From the NCBI GenBank assembly GCA_017347445.1, contig AP021856.1:496001-560000 (forward strand): a DNA stretch of 64,000 nucleotides, read 5' to 3'. The notes beneath the pieces were generated by a model. That model was not told the origin of the DNA. It searched no databases and saw only the letters and a list, made by a program, of their open reading frames with translations. The translations under genes and the position numbers were made by a program. Source of the stretch: Candidatus Brocadia pituitae. GTDB lineage: Bacteria; Planctomycetota; Brocadiia; Brocadiales; Brocadiaceae. Positions 27,326 through 36,234 of the stretch are shown here, in pieces (position 1 is the first letter of the stretch; every line of letters starts with the position of its first letter).

Positions 27326-28063
27326 TTAAAAATCGGAATACGCATAAAGGAGCATCGAGGAAATTGCGATGGCAGCCGTTTCAACCCTTAGGGTTGAACT
27401 CCCTATAATGACGGATATACAACCTGCTTCCTTTGCTGATTCAATTTCAGTCCCGGTAAAGCCGCCTTCCGGCCCTATAATGCAAATGATCTTTTTGGCC
27501 GCCGGATATTCGCGCACAAGACACTTCAATGTCTTCGCGTGAGGCTCGGTGCAAGCAATGAGGGGAAGATCGAAATGGCGCATATTATTTACTAGATCAG
27601 CAAATGTCGTCAGATTTTCAATCCGGGTAATAAAATTTCGCCTGCATTGTTTCGATGCCTCAATCGCAATCTTATTCCATCTTTCAATTTTTTCGCCTGC
27701 TGTATTGCGAATATCGACGACACTTCGTTTGCAAAAAACGGGAATTAAAGTCCTGATGCCTAACTCTGCACATTTTTGAATTAAAAAAGGAGCGTGTTTT
27801 CCTTTTGGGATAGAAAATGCAATAGTTATATCAACCGGAGCTTCTCGGTTAACTGCCCTGGATTGTTCAATAAGCACCCTTACTTTATCATGTAAGATTT
27901 CAGCAATATGTGCCCGGTACTCAAACCCCATTCCATCAAAAAGGGTTATTTTTGTTCCTGGTTTTGCCCGTTTTACGTGCAGAATATGATGTGCCTCGTC
28001 GCCATCAAGCCAGATTTCCTTTGTTTCTGGAGTGTACGACAGGTAAAAACGATCTTGATGCAT
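27326..28063 (-). CDS. rsmE: 16S rRNA m3U1498 methyltransferase
   Basis: 245 residues with an N-terminal PUA-like segment (LDGDEAHHILHVKRAKPG) and a SPOUT-fold C-terminus with the knot signature IIGPEGGFTGTEIESAKEAG and LRVETAAI. It methylates U1498 of 16S rRNA with SAM. The start codon directly follows the stop of rnfB (TAG-ATG), so the two are translationally coupled although functionally unrelated. Length matches the family. Confidence 0.95.
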   Translation of the reverse strand: MHQDRFYLSYTPETKEIWLDGDEAHHILHVKRAKPGTKITLFDGMGFEYRAHIAEILHDKVRVLIEQSRAVNREAPVDITIAFSIPKGKHAPFLIQKCAELGIRTLIPVFCKRSVVDIRNTAGEKIERWNKIAIEASKQCRRNFITRIENLTTFADLVNNMRHFDLPLIACTEPHAKTLKCLVREYPAAKKIICIIGPEGGFTGTEIESAKEAGCISVIIGSSTLRVETAAIAISSMLLYAYSDF

Positions 28064-28888
28064 CTATACGGTCAGGGCGTGTTTTGCAAGGCTTCGTTCC
28101 CTGGCAAAATTGATGATGGTATGGTTGGGGCAAACATCAACACATTTGCCGCAGGAAGTGCATTTATGATAATCAATCACGGCAAGGTTGTTTTGCACGT
28201 GGATAGCGTCGTATGGGCATATCTTCTCGCACTGCTTGCAGGCGATACAAGAATCCTGGCAAATCTTCTTTGCGACTGCACCCTTATCAAGAGATTTACA
28301 GCGCACGTGTACCATCTTTGACACCGGCACGATACTGATCAGCTTTCTTGGGCACACTGCTGCACACTTTCCGCATGCCGTACACCGTTCTTCAATTACC
28401 TTGGGGAGGCCGTCTTCCCCCATGTACATGGCTTCAAACTTACATGCCTCTACGCAAGTGCCTAAGCCAAGGCATCCGTAATCACAGCCAAGAAAACCAC
28501 CGCCAATAAGATGAGCCGCACGGCAGTCCTTAATTCCCTGATAGGCAAATTTATTTTTCACCCCCCTTGCATGGCACATTACGACGGCAACCGTCCGCTC
28601 CCTGTTTTCAAACTTGATACCCATGATATTTGCCACCAACTGTGCCACTGCTGCCTGTCCCACGGTACAACCCGTTACCGGCGCCTTACCCTCGACAATG
28701 GCCTGAGCAAAACCACTGCAACCGGGCTGACCACATGCACCACAATTTGCACCCGGAAGCACTTCATTAATACTGTCAATGCGTGGGTCGACTTTAACGG
28801 CAAATTTATCTGAGGCGATAGCCAAGCCTATCCCAAAGACTATACCCAAAATGACGAGCGTAAGTGCTGATCCCAAAAGTATATCCAT
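28064..28888 (-). CDS. rnfB: RnfB, electron transport complex subunit
   Basis: About 274 residues from ATG 28888 (MDILLGS, the usual RnfB start); a GTG at 28900 is the outer limit. One N-terminal membrane helix is followed by the four-cysteine domain LPGANCGACGQPGCSGFAQA ... TGC, then several ferredoxin-type cluster motifs (CTACGKCAAVC, CIACKQCEKIC, CTSCGKCVDVC). Rnf couples ferredoxin:NAD oxidoreduction to ion transport. No rnfA, C, D, E or G lies beside it; its neighbour is rsmE. It may be a second copy or a separately placed subunit. Confidence 0.92.
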   Translation of the reverse strand: MDILLGSALTLVILGIVFGIGLAIASDKFAVKVDPRIDSINEVLPGANCGACGQPGCSGFAQAIVEGKAPVTGCTVGQAAVAQLVANIMGIKFENRERTVAVVMCHARGVKNKFAYQGIKDCRAAHLIGGGFLGCDYGCLGLGTCVEACKFEAMYMGEDGLPKVIEERCTACGKCAAVCPRKLISIVPVSKMVHVRCKSLDKGAVAKKICQDSCIACKQCEKICPYDAIHVQNNLAVIDYHKCTSCGKCVDVCPNHTIINFARERSLAKHALTV

Positions 28889-29013
28889 ATAATTTCTCAC
28901 TAAAAGTTACTGCGTAAAAAGGCTTTCTTCCTAATCGTCACTCAAAAATATCCTTAGAGTCTATTTCCAATCCTTTCAATAGTTTCGATGTTACTATCCC
29001 ATTTCCCCTGGAT

Positions 29014-29181
29014 TTAAAAATTCCAGATAAGAAACTCTAAATTCCTCGAAACCCCCTGATGGTCTGTTGATGGCACTGTGACCATGTATAATTCTCCATG
29101 TAAAATCTCGTAGCGATTATTGTCGTCGATCTTTAAATAATCCACGTATGCCGTTCTCTTCTCAGGAGTCACAATGGCCAT
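29014..29181 (-). pseudogene. Uma2-family nuclease N-terminal remnant
   Basis: 55 codons: ATG at 29181 gives MAIVTPEKRTAYVDYLKI then RYEILHGELYMVTVPSTDHQ and NLEFLIWNF before a stop. This is the N-terminal third of Uma2-family (PF05685) proteins, PD-(D/E)XK nucleases expanded in some bacteria. The catalytic part is absent, so the gene is dead. The rest of the 28901-29275 gap holds nothing I recognise. Confidence 0.6.
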
Positions 29182-29275
29182 CACACATGCCCTCTCCCTG
29201 TTTCTGTATGATTACGTTTGTTCGCAGAGCGTCTGTTTTGTTAATTAAAACATAAAATAGCAACCATGTGTTCCC

Positions 29276-30949
29276 CTATGCCATCGTTCCGATCATCCGG
29301 TGAATCGCCTGTCCGGCCGGCACCATCGGAAAGACATTCTCTGTCGGATCAATCCTGAAATCCATAACAACGGGGCCTTTGATTGAAAATGCCTTTTCTA
29401 TCGTTGGTCGCACATCCTCCTTCTTTTCTATCAGGAATCCGCCCGCCCCATAGGCCTCTGCGAGTTTTACAAAGTCCGGATTGCCATTTAAATTGACCCC
29501 GGAGTACCGTTTTTGGTAAAACAGCTCCTGCCATTGCCGTACCATTCCCAGAAAGCCATTGTTTAAAATAGCTATCTTTACAGGGATGTTTAACCGTGCA
29601 ACGGTACTAAGTTCCTGGATATTCATCTGAATGCTGCCGTCGCCGGCAATATCGACAACTATTTTATCAGGACAACCCAATTGTGCACCAATTGCGGCGG
29701 GAAAACCATACCCCATGGTACCCAGTCCTCCTGAAGACAAAAAGGTTCGTGGTTTCGTATAGGTAAAAAACTGGGCTGCCCACATCTGGTTTTGCCCCAC
29801 CTCTGTCGTGATGATAACGTTTCCCTTCCCTGCTTCACATATTTGCTCAATTACATATTGCGGTTTAATAACGCTTCCTGTATTGTTGTAAGATAATGGA
29901 TTTTTTTCCTTCCAGGATTTGATTTTGTCAAACCATTCTTTTCTTTCTACAAAATGGATATGTTTATTGAGTTCTTGTAAAATATTTTTTGCGTCACCGA
30001 CAATGGGAATGTTTACCTTAATGGTTTTGCTGATGGATGCCGGGTCGACATCTATATGGATGATCTTTGCACGGGGGGCAAACTCATCAATCTTTCCGGT
30101 AACCCGGTCATCAAACCTTGATCCAATGGCTATCAAAAGATCGCACTCGGTCACGGCAAAATTTGCATATACCGTTCCATGCATTCCCAACATTCCCAGG
30201 GATAAATCGTGGTCTTCCGGAAATCCACCAAGCCCCATAAGTGTGGTAGTTACCGGAATATTTCCTCTTTCTGCCAGCCCGAACAGCTCCTGTGAACCAT
30301 CAGACGAAACAATACCCCCGCCCGTGTAAATAACAGGCATAAGGGAGTTATTGATCTCTTCTGCAGCAATCTTGATTTGGCGGATATTACCTTCGTATTT
30401 TGGCTTATAGCCAGGGAGATCAACTTCTGCGGGTATTATCTCCTCACATTTTTCCAGGGTAATATCTACGGGAAGGTCAATCAGCACCGGACCCTTTCTT
30501 CCCGTGTTAGCAATAAAAAATGCCTCTTTTACAACCCTCGCAAGGTCTTTCACCTCTTTCACCAGATAGCTGTGTTTTGTGACGGGACGTGTGATTCCGA
30601 TAATATCAGCTTCCTGGAAGGCGTCATTCCCGATGAGAAACGTCTTGACCTGCCCTGTTATAGCAATCATAGGCACAGAATCCATATAGGCCGTTGCAAT
30701 GGCGGTAACCAGGTTTGTAGCGCCTGGTCCGGATGTCGCAAGGCAAACACCCACTTTGCCGGTAGAACGGGCATACCCATCAGCCGCATGGCCTGCACCC
30801 TGTTCGTGTCTGGTTAGTATGAACTTTATTGGAGATCCGTATAATGCGTCAAACAAAGGGAGATTTGCGCCACCAGGAATTCCAAAGATATATTCAACCC
30901 CTTCCCTTATTAAAGCATCCAGCAAAATTTGTGAACCGGTCTTAATCAT
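29276..30949 (-). CDS. ilvB: Acetolactate synthase large subunit
   Basis: 557 residues. ThDP-enzyme features: FGIPGGANLPLFDAL and the catalytic Glu in RHEQGAGHAADGYAR, a central FAD-type domain (GSRFDDRVTG), and the ThDP/Mg motif GDGSIQMNIQELSTVARL. It condenses two pyruvates, or pyruvate and 2-oxobutyrate, in the first common step of branched-chain amino-acid synthesis. The small regulatory subunit ilvN is not next to it, which is unusual. A TACCTGC/GCAGGTA hairpin lies in the 200 bp upstream and could belong to a leader. Confidence 0.95.
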   Translation of the reverse strand: MIKTGSQILLDALIREGVEYIFGIPGGANLPLFDALYGSPIKFILTRHEQGAGHAADGYARSTGKVGVCLATSGPGATNLVTAIATAYMDSVPMIAITGQVKTFLIGNDAFQEADIIGITRPVTKHSYLVKEVKDLARVVKEAFFIANTGRKGPVLIDLPVDITLEKCEEIIPAEVDLPGYKPKYEGNIRQIKIAAEEINNSLMPVIYTGGGIVSSDGSQELFGLAERGNIPVTTTLMGLGGFPEDHDLSLGMLGMHGTVYANFAVTECDLLIAIGSRFDDRVTGKIDEFAPRAKIIHIDVDPASISKTIKVNIPIVGDAKNILQELNKHIHFVERKEWFDKIKSWKEKNPLSYNNTGSVIKPQYVIEQICEAGKGNVIITTEVGQNQMWAAQFFTYTKPRTFLSSGGLGTMGYGFPAAIGAQLGCPDKIVVDIAGDGSIQMNIQELSTVARLNIPVKIAILNNGFLGMVRQWQELFYQKRYSGVNLNGNPDFVKLAEAYGAGGFLIEKKEDVRPTIEKAFSIKGPVVMDFRIDPTENVFPMVPAGQAIHRMIGTMA

Positions 30950-31149
30950 AGATGTGCTCTATAACAAACATAATTATGATAATAGAAAATCATGAAACCA
31001 GAGAATAACGTACCTGCGAACAAAACCATTACAAATGGCAGGTATCCTGGGGAAGGAGCATAAATTTCGGAAATCAAGTACTACCCTTGCTTCATGGTAA
31101 GGTCTGGCGTGAAAACCGAGAGAACCAATTTCGCTAGGAAGAATGTCCT

Positions 31150-31614
31150 TCAGGTATCGCTTTTTTCAGATTCCAAGTCGTCCCTGAGATCATCATAATC
31201 AACGTCTTCGATATCTTCATATTTTGGTGGTTTATACCCTGGTTTTTTAGAATTTTCCACCTCTTCACTAAAAGCGGCGAGGACCTTTTCCTGTATCAGC
31301 TCTCTACAGCTTGAATTTATTGGATGAGCTGTGTCTGCGTGTAGTTTTAATTTTCCTGCGCCCCTGGAAGCACGCTTTTCATTCAATTTTGCCCCACAAT
31401 CATTACAATACTGCGCCATCAAATGATTTTTACCGCCACATTTGGGGCATCTATCGGTGAGTTTTCTGCTTGGCATGGCTACAAACGCCCCCTTGTGCCC
31501 TTCGATAACCTTGAGATCCCTTACGACAAAATCATCATCGATCGTAATGCTACAAAATGCCTGCAGTCTGTTTTTCCCTTCCGTTAACTTCACCCTGACT
31601 TCGGTAATATTCAC
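31150..31614 (-). CDS. spoVG: SpoVG-family protein with inserted zinc ribbon
   Basis: 154 residues from a GTG at 31614, chosen because GGGGGAGG lies just upstream (an ATG 24 bases earlier would put this site inside the gene). The N-terminus NITEVRVKLTEGKNRLQAF and the AFVAMPSRK and AHPINSSCRELIQEKV blocks are SpoVG. Between them is a ribbon with two CxxC pairs (CPKCGGKNHLMAQYCNDCG) absent from Bacillus SpoVG. SpoVG proteins bind nucleic acid and tune gene expression. An acidic tail ends it. It follows ispE by 20 bp, the same order as in Firmicutes. Confidence 0.9.
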   Translation of the reverse strand: MNITEVRVKLTEGKNRLQAFCSITIDDDFVVRDLKVIEGHKGAFVAMPSRKLTDRCPKCGGKNHLMAQYCNDCGAKLNEKRASRGAGKLKLHADTAHPINSSCRELIQEKVLAAFSEEVENSKKPGYKPPKYEDIEDVDYDDLRDDLESEKSDT

Positions 31615-31634
31615 CGTATCCTCCCCCTTCCTCT

Positions 31635-32525
31635 TCACTTAGCATTATCATTAAAATCGCTGGTTACCACACACACATCGCCGATTCCAAGCGTCTTTAT
31701 CTGTTGTTCAATTTCCTTCGAATCTCTTTCCCCCTTACATAGACCATATAAAGCAGAACCACTCCCCGACAAAAGTATGCCACAAAAATCAAACTTTGCC
31801 AACGTTTTTTTTATTTTCTCGACCTCTGGATACAGCCTAAAGACAACCTCTTCCAATCGATTATGCAAACAATGCCCCAATCTCTCCGGATTTCCAGAAG
31901 CTAGTGATTGCAGAAAAAAGCTAACATCTTTCAAATTTTTTGTCAAGATAATTTTAAAATTTTTGTACACGGTTGCGGTGCTTACCTCAAACTTTGGGTA
32001 AATAACGACGTAATGATACTTTACCGGTAGATTATATGGAGTAACCAGCTCTCCCCGCCCTTTACAAATTGCCGTGTTACCAAAAACAAAAAAGGGGGTA
32101 TCAGAACCTAATTTTTCAGCCAGTGACATTAATTTTGCTTCATCATATCCAACCTGCCATAGTTTGTTTAATCCAAACAAGGTGGCAACGGCATCACTGC
32201 TTCCACCGCCAAGTCCTGCGCCAACAGGAATTCTCTTGTCCAGGTGGATTTTCGCCCCCCGGAAAACTCCTGATGCTTTCTGAAAGAGACGGGTAGCTTT
32301 GAGAACAAGATTGTCTTCCCCAGCGGTAAGTTTGGAATTTGAGCAGGTAAATTCAATGTCTTTATCACGATTCTCTATATGAATATAATCGTAGAGACTA
32401 ATTCCCTGCATGACCGTTTCTATCTCGTGATAACCGTCTGGCCGTTTTCCCAATATTTCAAGAAAAAGATTAATCTTTGCCGGCGCTGCAACTTTTATTT
32501 TCTCGCGCTCTTCCCAGTATTTCAT
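31635..32525 (-). CDS. ispE: 4-diphosphocytidyl-2-C-methyl-D-erythritol kinase
   Basis: 296 residues of the GHMP kinase fold: APAKINLFLEILGKRPDGYHE at the start, the phosphate loop PVGAGLGGGSSDAVA, and GILLSGSGSALYGL near the end. It phosphorylates CDP-methylerythritol in the MEP isoprenoid pathway. Its start overlaps the rsmD stop by four bases (ATGA type) and spoVG follows, so rsmD-ispE-spoVG is one operon. Confidence 0.95.
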   Translation of the reverse strand: MKYWEEREKIKVAAPAKINLFLEILGKRPDGYHEIETVMQGISLYDYIHIENRDKDIEFTCSNSKLTAGEDNLVLKATRLFQKASGVFRGAKIHLDKRIPVGAGLGGGSSDAVATLFGLNKLWQVGYDEAKLMSLAEKLGSDTPFFVFGNTAICKGRGELVTPYNLPVKYHYVVIYPKFEVSTATVYKNFKIILTKNLKDVSFFLQSLASGNPERLGHCLHNRLEEVVFRLYPEVEKIKKTLAKFDFCGILLSGSGSALYGLCKGERDSKEIEQQIKTLGIGDVCVVTSDFNDNAK

Positions 32526-33118
32526 ATGAGATGTTCCCGCTGTAATCTATTTTTAAAAAAAGAAAGTTGCGTATCACCATACGTTCTGGTATCGAATAAT
32601 TCTATAGCAAGGTCTTTTGGTGTCATCGCAAAGTCCGTTTTTCTGTGCTGCAACATGATCAGACCGTCCAAAAGTAGGATGTGTTTGGTACAGAAAGAAG
32701 AAAATATGGACAGGAGATCGTCGCTGTACGAATTTTTTTCAAGAAGCGGATATGGCGGACTGGCAAATATTACATCAACGATGACGTTATTTTTCTCAAG
32801 ATATGGTATAATTTCAAATACATCGTACAATAAAACTCGTGCATTCGTTTGAAGTTTCGTCAGTTCAAGATTTTTCTTAATAATTTGAATAGCCGATCTG
32901 TCGTTCTCTACGAAGATACAGGATTTTGCCCCCCGGCTTAATGCCTCTATTCCAATCGCACCCGTGCCAGCATACAGATCAACAACCTGACTGTCCGGAA
33001 TAACACCAGCAAGTATATTGAACAAAGACCCTTTTATCCTGTCGGGTATAGGTCTTGTTGCGCTTCCTTTTACGGAGCTGAGATGAATACCCTTTGCACT
33101 GCCTGCAATCACCCGCAC
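32522..33118 (-). CDS. rsmD: 16S rRNA m2G966 methyltransferase
   Basis: 198 residues from a GTG: the family start RVIAGSAKGI follows at once. SAM motif VVDLYAGTGAIGIEALSRGA and the catalytic ASPPYP (N/D/S-PPY) are present, as is RPIPDRIKGSLFNIL. It methylates G966 of 16S rRNA. It is the first gene of the rsmD-ispE-spoVG operon. Confidence 0.95.
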   Translation of the reverse strand: MRVIAGSAKGIHLSSVKGSATRPIPDRIKGSLFNILAGVIPDSQVVDLYAGTGAIGIEALSRGAKSCIFVENDRSAIQIIKKNLELTKLQTNARVLLYDVFEIIPYLEKNNVIVDVIFASPPYPLLEKNSYSDDLLSIFSSFCTKHILLLDGLIMLQHRKTDFAMTPKDLAIELFDTRTYGDTQLSFFKNRLQREHLI

Positions 33119-33224
33119 AATCGTGTAGTACTAGTTTTTCCTGGCCCCTGTTGTTAGTAATCGTAGTAAATTAAGCAACATATAAATGCCATTGCAAGAA
33201 CGATATCCCAATACAAGCTCTCTT

Positions 33225-33254
33225 TGACTGTCATTCCGGGCAAAGCGAGGAATC
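33225..33254. repeat. 30-bp dispersed repeat, copy 2
   Basis: Exact reverse complement of 17049-17078. It continues into a further repeat-like stretch (CACGGAGTTCACACTG ... GCAAAGCGAA) similar to 47165-47225. It is the main feature of the rsmD-prfB intergenic gap (33119-33664) besides the promoter listed next. Confidence 0.7.
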
Positions 33255-33507
33255 CCATGTGCTTGCTTCACCTGGGCTTGCAATTTTGACTTCACGGAGT
33301 TCACACTGCGCAAAGCGAAAGTGCCCGCAATGTCAACTTTCTTTTTTCGTTCACGCCAACTCTAATCACAAGCTGATTCGCCGGGCAAGCGTGCCAAGAT
33401 TCAGGCGCCAAATACTAACCGGAATTTAAGAACTACGAGCCATTCTCTCTGCAAACACGTAACTATGATAAGGATATTTCCCGTTCAAGTCAATTCCAAA
33501 TTCTATG

Positions 33508-33537
33508 TTGACATATCCATATTTTATAATTTATAAT
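33508..33537 (+). promoter_or_regulatory. Consensus sigma-70 promoter for prfB
   Basis: TTGACA (33508-33513), 18-bp spacer, TATAAT (33532-33537): both hexamers match consensus. Transcription would start near 33544, leaving about 120 bases of leader before the prfB ATG at 33665. Confidence 0.7.
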
Positions 33538-33664
33538 CTTGTTTTTCTCCTGGACTTTTGGTTTGCCCTAAACGCTACGGATAATCCTGCTTTTGACATA
33601 ACAGAATAACGGAAGAAACGCATAGAGAGACATCAGATAGACCTTAACACATGGTAACTCGATT

Positions 33665-34772
33665 ATGATTGGCAATATAGCAAAGGAATTATTACCCCTT
33701 CGGGAACGGTTACTCCACCTGAGGGACTCTCTTTGACCTGGTAAATAAAGAAAAGGAACGGTCCGCTTTAGAAGAACAATTCGCTTTGCCAACCTTTTGG
33801 GAAAACAAGGAAAAGGCACAGCATACTATTGGAAAACTAAAGTCGCTCAAAGGAATTATCTTGCCCCTTCAGGAATTACAAAAGACTCTGGATGACATTG
33901 AATGTTTAGCTGTGCTTGCCGAGGAAGAACACGATGAACAAGCAGAAGCTGAAGTTTTCAGAGACATAAAGTCATTTACCCAAAAACTTGAAAAGTTTGA
34001 ATTGCGGACGCTACTTAGCGAACCCCATGATCACTGCAATGCCTATTTGAGTATTTATGCGGGAGCGGGCGGAACAGAGTCATGCGATTGGGTAGCCATG
34101 TTGTTTCGTATGTACAGCCGATGGGTTGAAAAGAGCGGATACACACTCTCGCCTATTGACATATTGCCGGGAGAAGAGGCCGGAATTAAAAGGATTGCCG
34201 TTCTCATAAAAGGCGATTATGTTTACGGATATTTGAAATCGGAAATCGGGGTGCATCGTTTGGTGCGTATCTCTCCCTTCGATGCAAATGCAAGGAGGCA
34301 CACATCGTTTGCAGCGGTCGATGTACTGCCGGAGATCGAAGAGGAAGAAGAAGTTGAAATTAATGAAAACGAGTTACGGGTAGATACCTACCGTGCATCC
34401 GGCGCCGGCGGCCAGCATGTAAACAAAACTTCGTCAGCCGTCCGATTAACCCATATCCCCACGGGGATTGTTGTCCAGTGCCAGAGTGAACGTTCACAGC
34501 ACCAGAATCGACGAATGGCCTTAAGCATGTTAAAGGCAAAGATGTATCAGATAAAAGAAAAGGAGAGAGAAAAGGAACTCTCCGCTGCTTATGATGAGAA
34601 GGGAGAAATTGCCTGGGGTCATCAGATTCGTTCCTATGTATTGCAACCCTATTCCCTCGTTAAGGATTTGCGCACAGATAAAGAAACAGGGAATACCCAG
34701 GCCGTACTGGATGGTGAAATTGACGAGTTTATGGAGGCCTATTTGAAATGGAGGATGGCAAAAGGTCATTAA
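33665..34772 (+). CDS. prfB: Peptide chain release factor 2, programmed +1 frameshift
   Basis: The main frame seems to begin at 33786, but RF2's first part lies in another frame: ATG 33665 gives MIGNIAKELLPLRERLLHLR then DSL and an in-frame TGA at 33734-33736. A +1 shift at CTT-T-GAC continues as DLVNKEKERSALEEQF into the main frame, for about 368 residues, the RF2 length. The TGA autoregulates: low RF2 slows termination and favours the shift. The tripeptide region SPF (RISPFDANARRH), which reads UGA/UAA, and GGQ (SGAGGQHVNKTSSAV), the hydrolysis loop, are intact. glyA follows after 112 bp. Confidence 0.95.
33721..33737 (+). other. prfB programmed frameshift site
   Basis: GAGGGA (an internal Shine-Dalgarno-like element) stands a few bases before the slippery CTT-TGA-C. 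This is the classical RF2 arrangement, in which the ribosome slips +1 at CTTT when UGA is decoded slowly. Confidence 0.9.
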
Positions 34773-34884
34773 CTTTCTGCATAATGACACCCACAGGTGT
34801 ATTTATTCCGTTTATTACTCTGCTCAACGCCGACACAGGGTCGGTGCGATGAAAAACATATTTTAAAGGATAAGGTTATATTTT

Positions 34885-36123
34885 ATGATTACATTAAAAA
34901 ACGACGACCCGGAAGTTTGGCGAGCCATACAGAAAGAATCGGAAAGACAACAAAACACCATCGACCTGATTGCGTCTGAAAACATTTGCAGCCCTGCAGT
35001 CCAGGAAGCCCAGGGCTCTTCTATGACCAATAAATATGCAGAGGGTTATTCCGGAAGACGGTGGTATGCCGGTTGCGGAAACGTAGATACGGTAGAACTA
35101 CTGGCAATTGAAAGGGCAAAGAAAATTTTTGGTGCAGAACATGCCAACGTCCAGCCAAACGCAGGTTCACAGGCAAACATGGCAGTTTGCTTTTCAGTCC
35201 TGAAACCAGGAGACCGTATTCTCGGTATGGATTTGTCCCACGGTGGACACCTTACCCACGGGTTTAAAAAGAATTTCTCTGGTATGATGTATGAGATTAC
35301 CCATTACGGGGTAAAAAGAGAAACGGGATACATTGATTATGATGAAGTTCGCGCCATTGCCCTGAAAACAAAACCCCACATGATCATTGCCGGTGCAAGC
35401 GCATACCCGCGAATACTTGACTTTCCCCAATTCCGCAAGATAGCGGATGAGGTTGGAGCATACTTTATGGCTGATATCGCCCACATCGCCGGACTTATTG
35501 CCGGTGGCGTACACCCCAGCCCCGTTCCCTATGCAGATTTTGTTACCACAACAACCCACAAGACGCTGCGGGGGCCCAGAGGAGGTATGATCTTATGCAA
35601 ACAAAAATTTGCTAAACAGTTAGACTCCATGGTTTTCCCCGGAATTCAGGGTGGCCCATTCATGCACATCATCGCCGCAAAGGCAGTTGGCTTTAAAGAA
35701 GCGATGACGGAAGAATTCAAACAATGCCAGCGGCAGACAGTAAAGAACGCACAGGCAATGGCTCAGGAATTTATAAAACGGGGGTATACCATTGTATCTG
35801 GAGGAACGGACAACCACCTCTTCCTCATTGATTTGCGCAACAAGAATATTACCGGAAAAGAAGCCCAGGTATTACTGGAATCTGTTGACATTATTCTGAA
35901 CAGGAACACGATCCCCTTTGATGAAAAAGGTGCAAGTGCAAACGAGCCAAACGGAATTCGTATCGGAACGCCTACGGTCACATCACGGGGTATGAAAGAA
36001 GCAGCGGTCATTAAAATAGCAGAGTGTATTGATAAAGCCCTTTCACATCCAAACGATGCCGGAGTTAAAGACACCATTCGTAAAACGGTGAAAGAACTCT
36101 GCTCTGCGCACCCATTATATTGA
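34885..36123 (+). CDS. glyA: Serine hydroxymethyltransferase
   Basis: 412 residues. Family features: [20 protein letters not shown] at the start, the cofactor-binding Lys in [14 protein letters not shown], the [14 protein letters not shown] strand with the PLP-binding Asp, and [13 protein letters not shown] at the end. It converts serine and tetrahydrofolate to glycine and methylene-THF, linking to the gcvT/gcvH glycine-cleavage genes elsewhere in the window. A perfect terminator follows 67 bp later. Confidence 0.97.
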   Translation: MITLKNDDPEVWRAIQKESERQQNTIDLIASENICSPAVQEAQGSSMTNKYAEGYSGRRWYAGCGNVDTVELLAIERAKKIFGAEHANVQPNAGSQANMAVCFSVLKPGDRILGMDLSHGGHLTHGFKKNFSGMMYEITHYGVKRETGYIDYDEVRAIALKTKPHMIIAGASAYPRILDFPQFRKIADEVGAYFMADIAHIAGLIAGGVHPSPVPYADFVTTTTHKTLRGPRGGMILCKQKFAKQLDSMVFPGIQGGPFMHIIAAKAVGFKEAMTEEFKQCQRQTVKNAQAMAQEFIKRGYTIVSGGTDNHLFLIDLRNKNITGKEAQVLLESVDIILNRNTIPFDEKGASANEPNGIRIGTPTVTSRGMKEAAVIKIAECIDKALSHPNDAGVKDTIRKTVKELCSAHPLY

Positions 36124-36190
36124 AGCAAAGGCGTATCAATCTGCAAAATAAAAGGGTTTGTTTCCTTTTGGTTTTTATCAGACATTTCAA

Positions 36191-36219
36191 GGGCTGGAGT
36201 AATCCAGCCCTGTTTTTTC
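36191..36219 (+). terminator. Intrinsic terminator after glyA, abutting gpsA
   Basis: GGGCTGGA and TCCAGCCC around a GTAA loop, then TGTTTTTTCTCTCTC. It ends only about 15 bp before the gpsA ATG at 36235, so it also sits in gpsA's leader. Confidence 0.9.
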
Positions 36220-36234
36220 TCTCTCCGGGTAATA

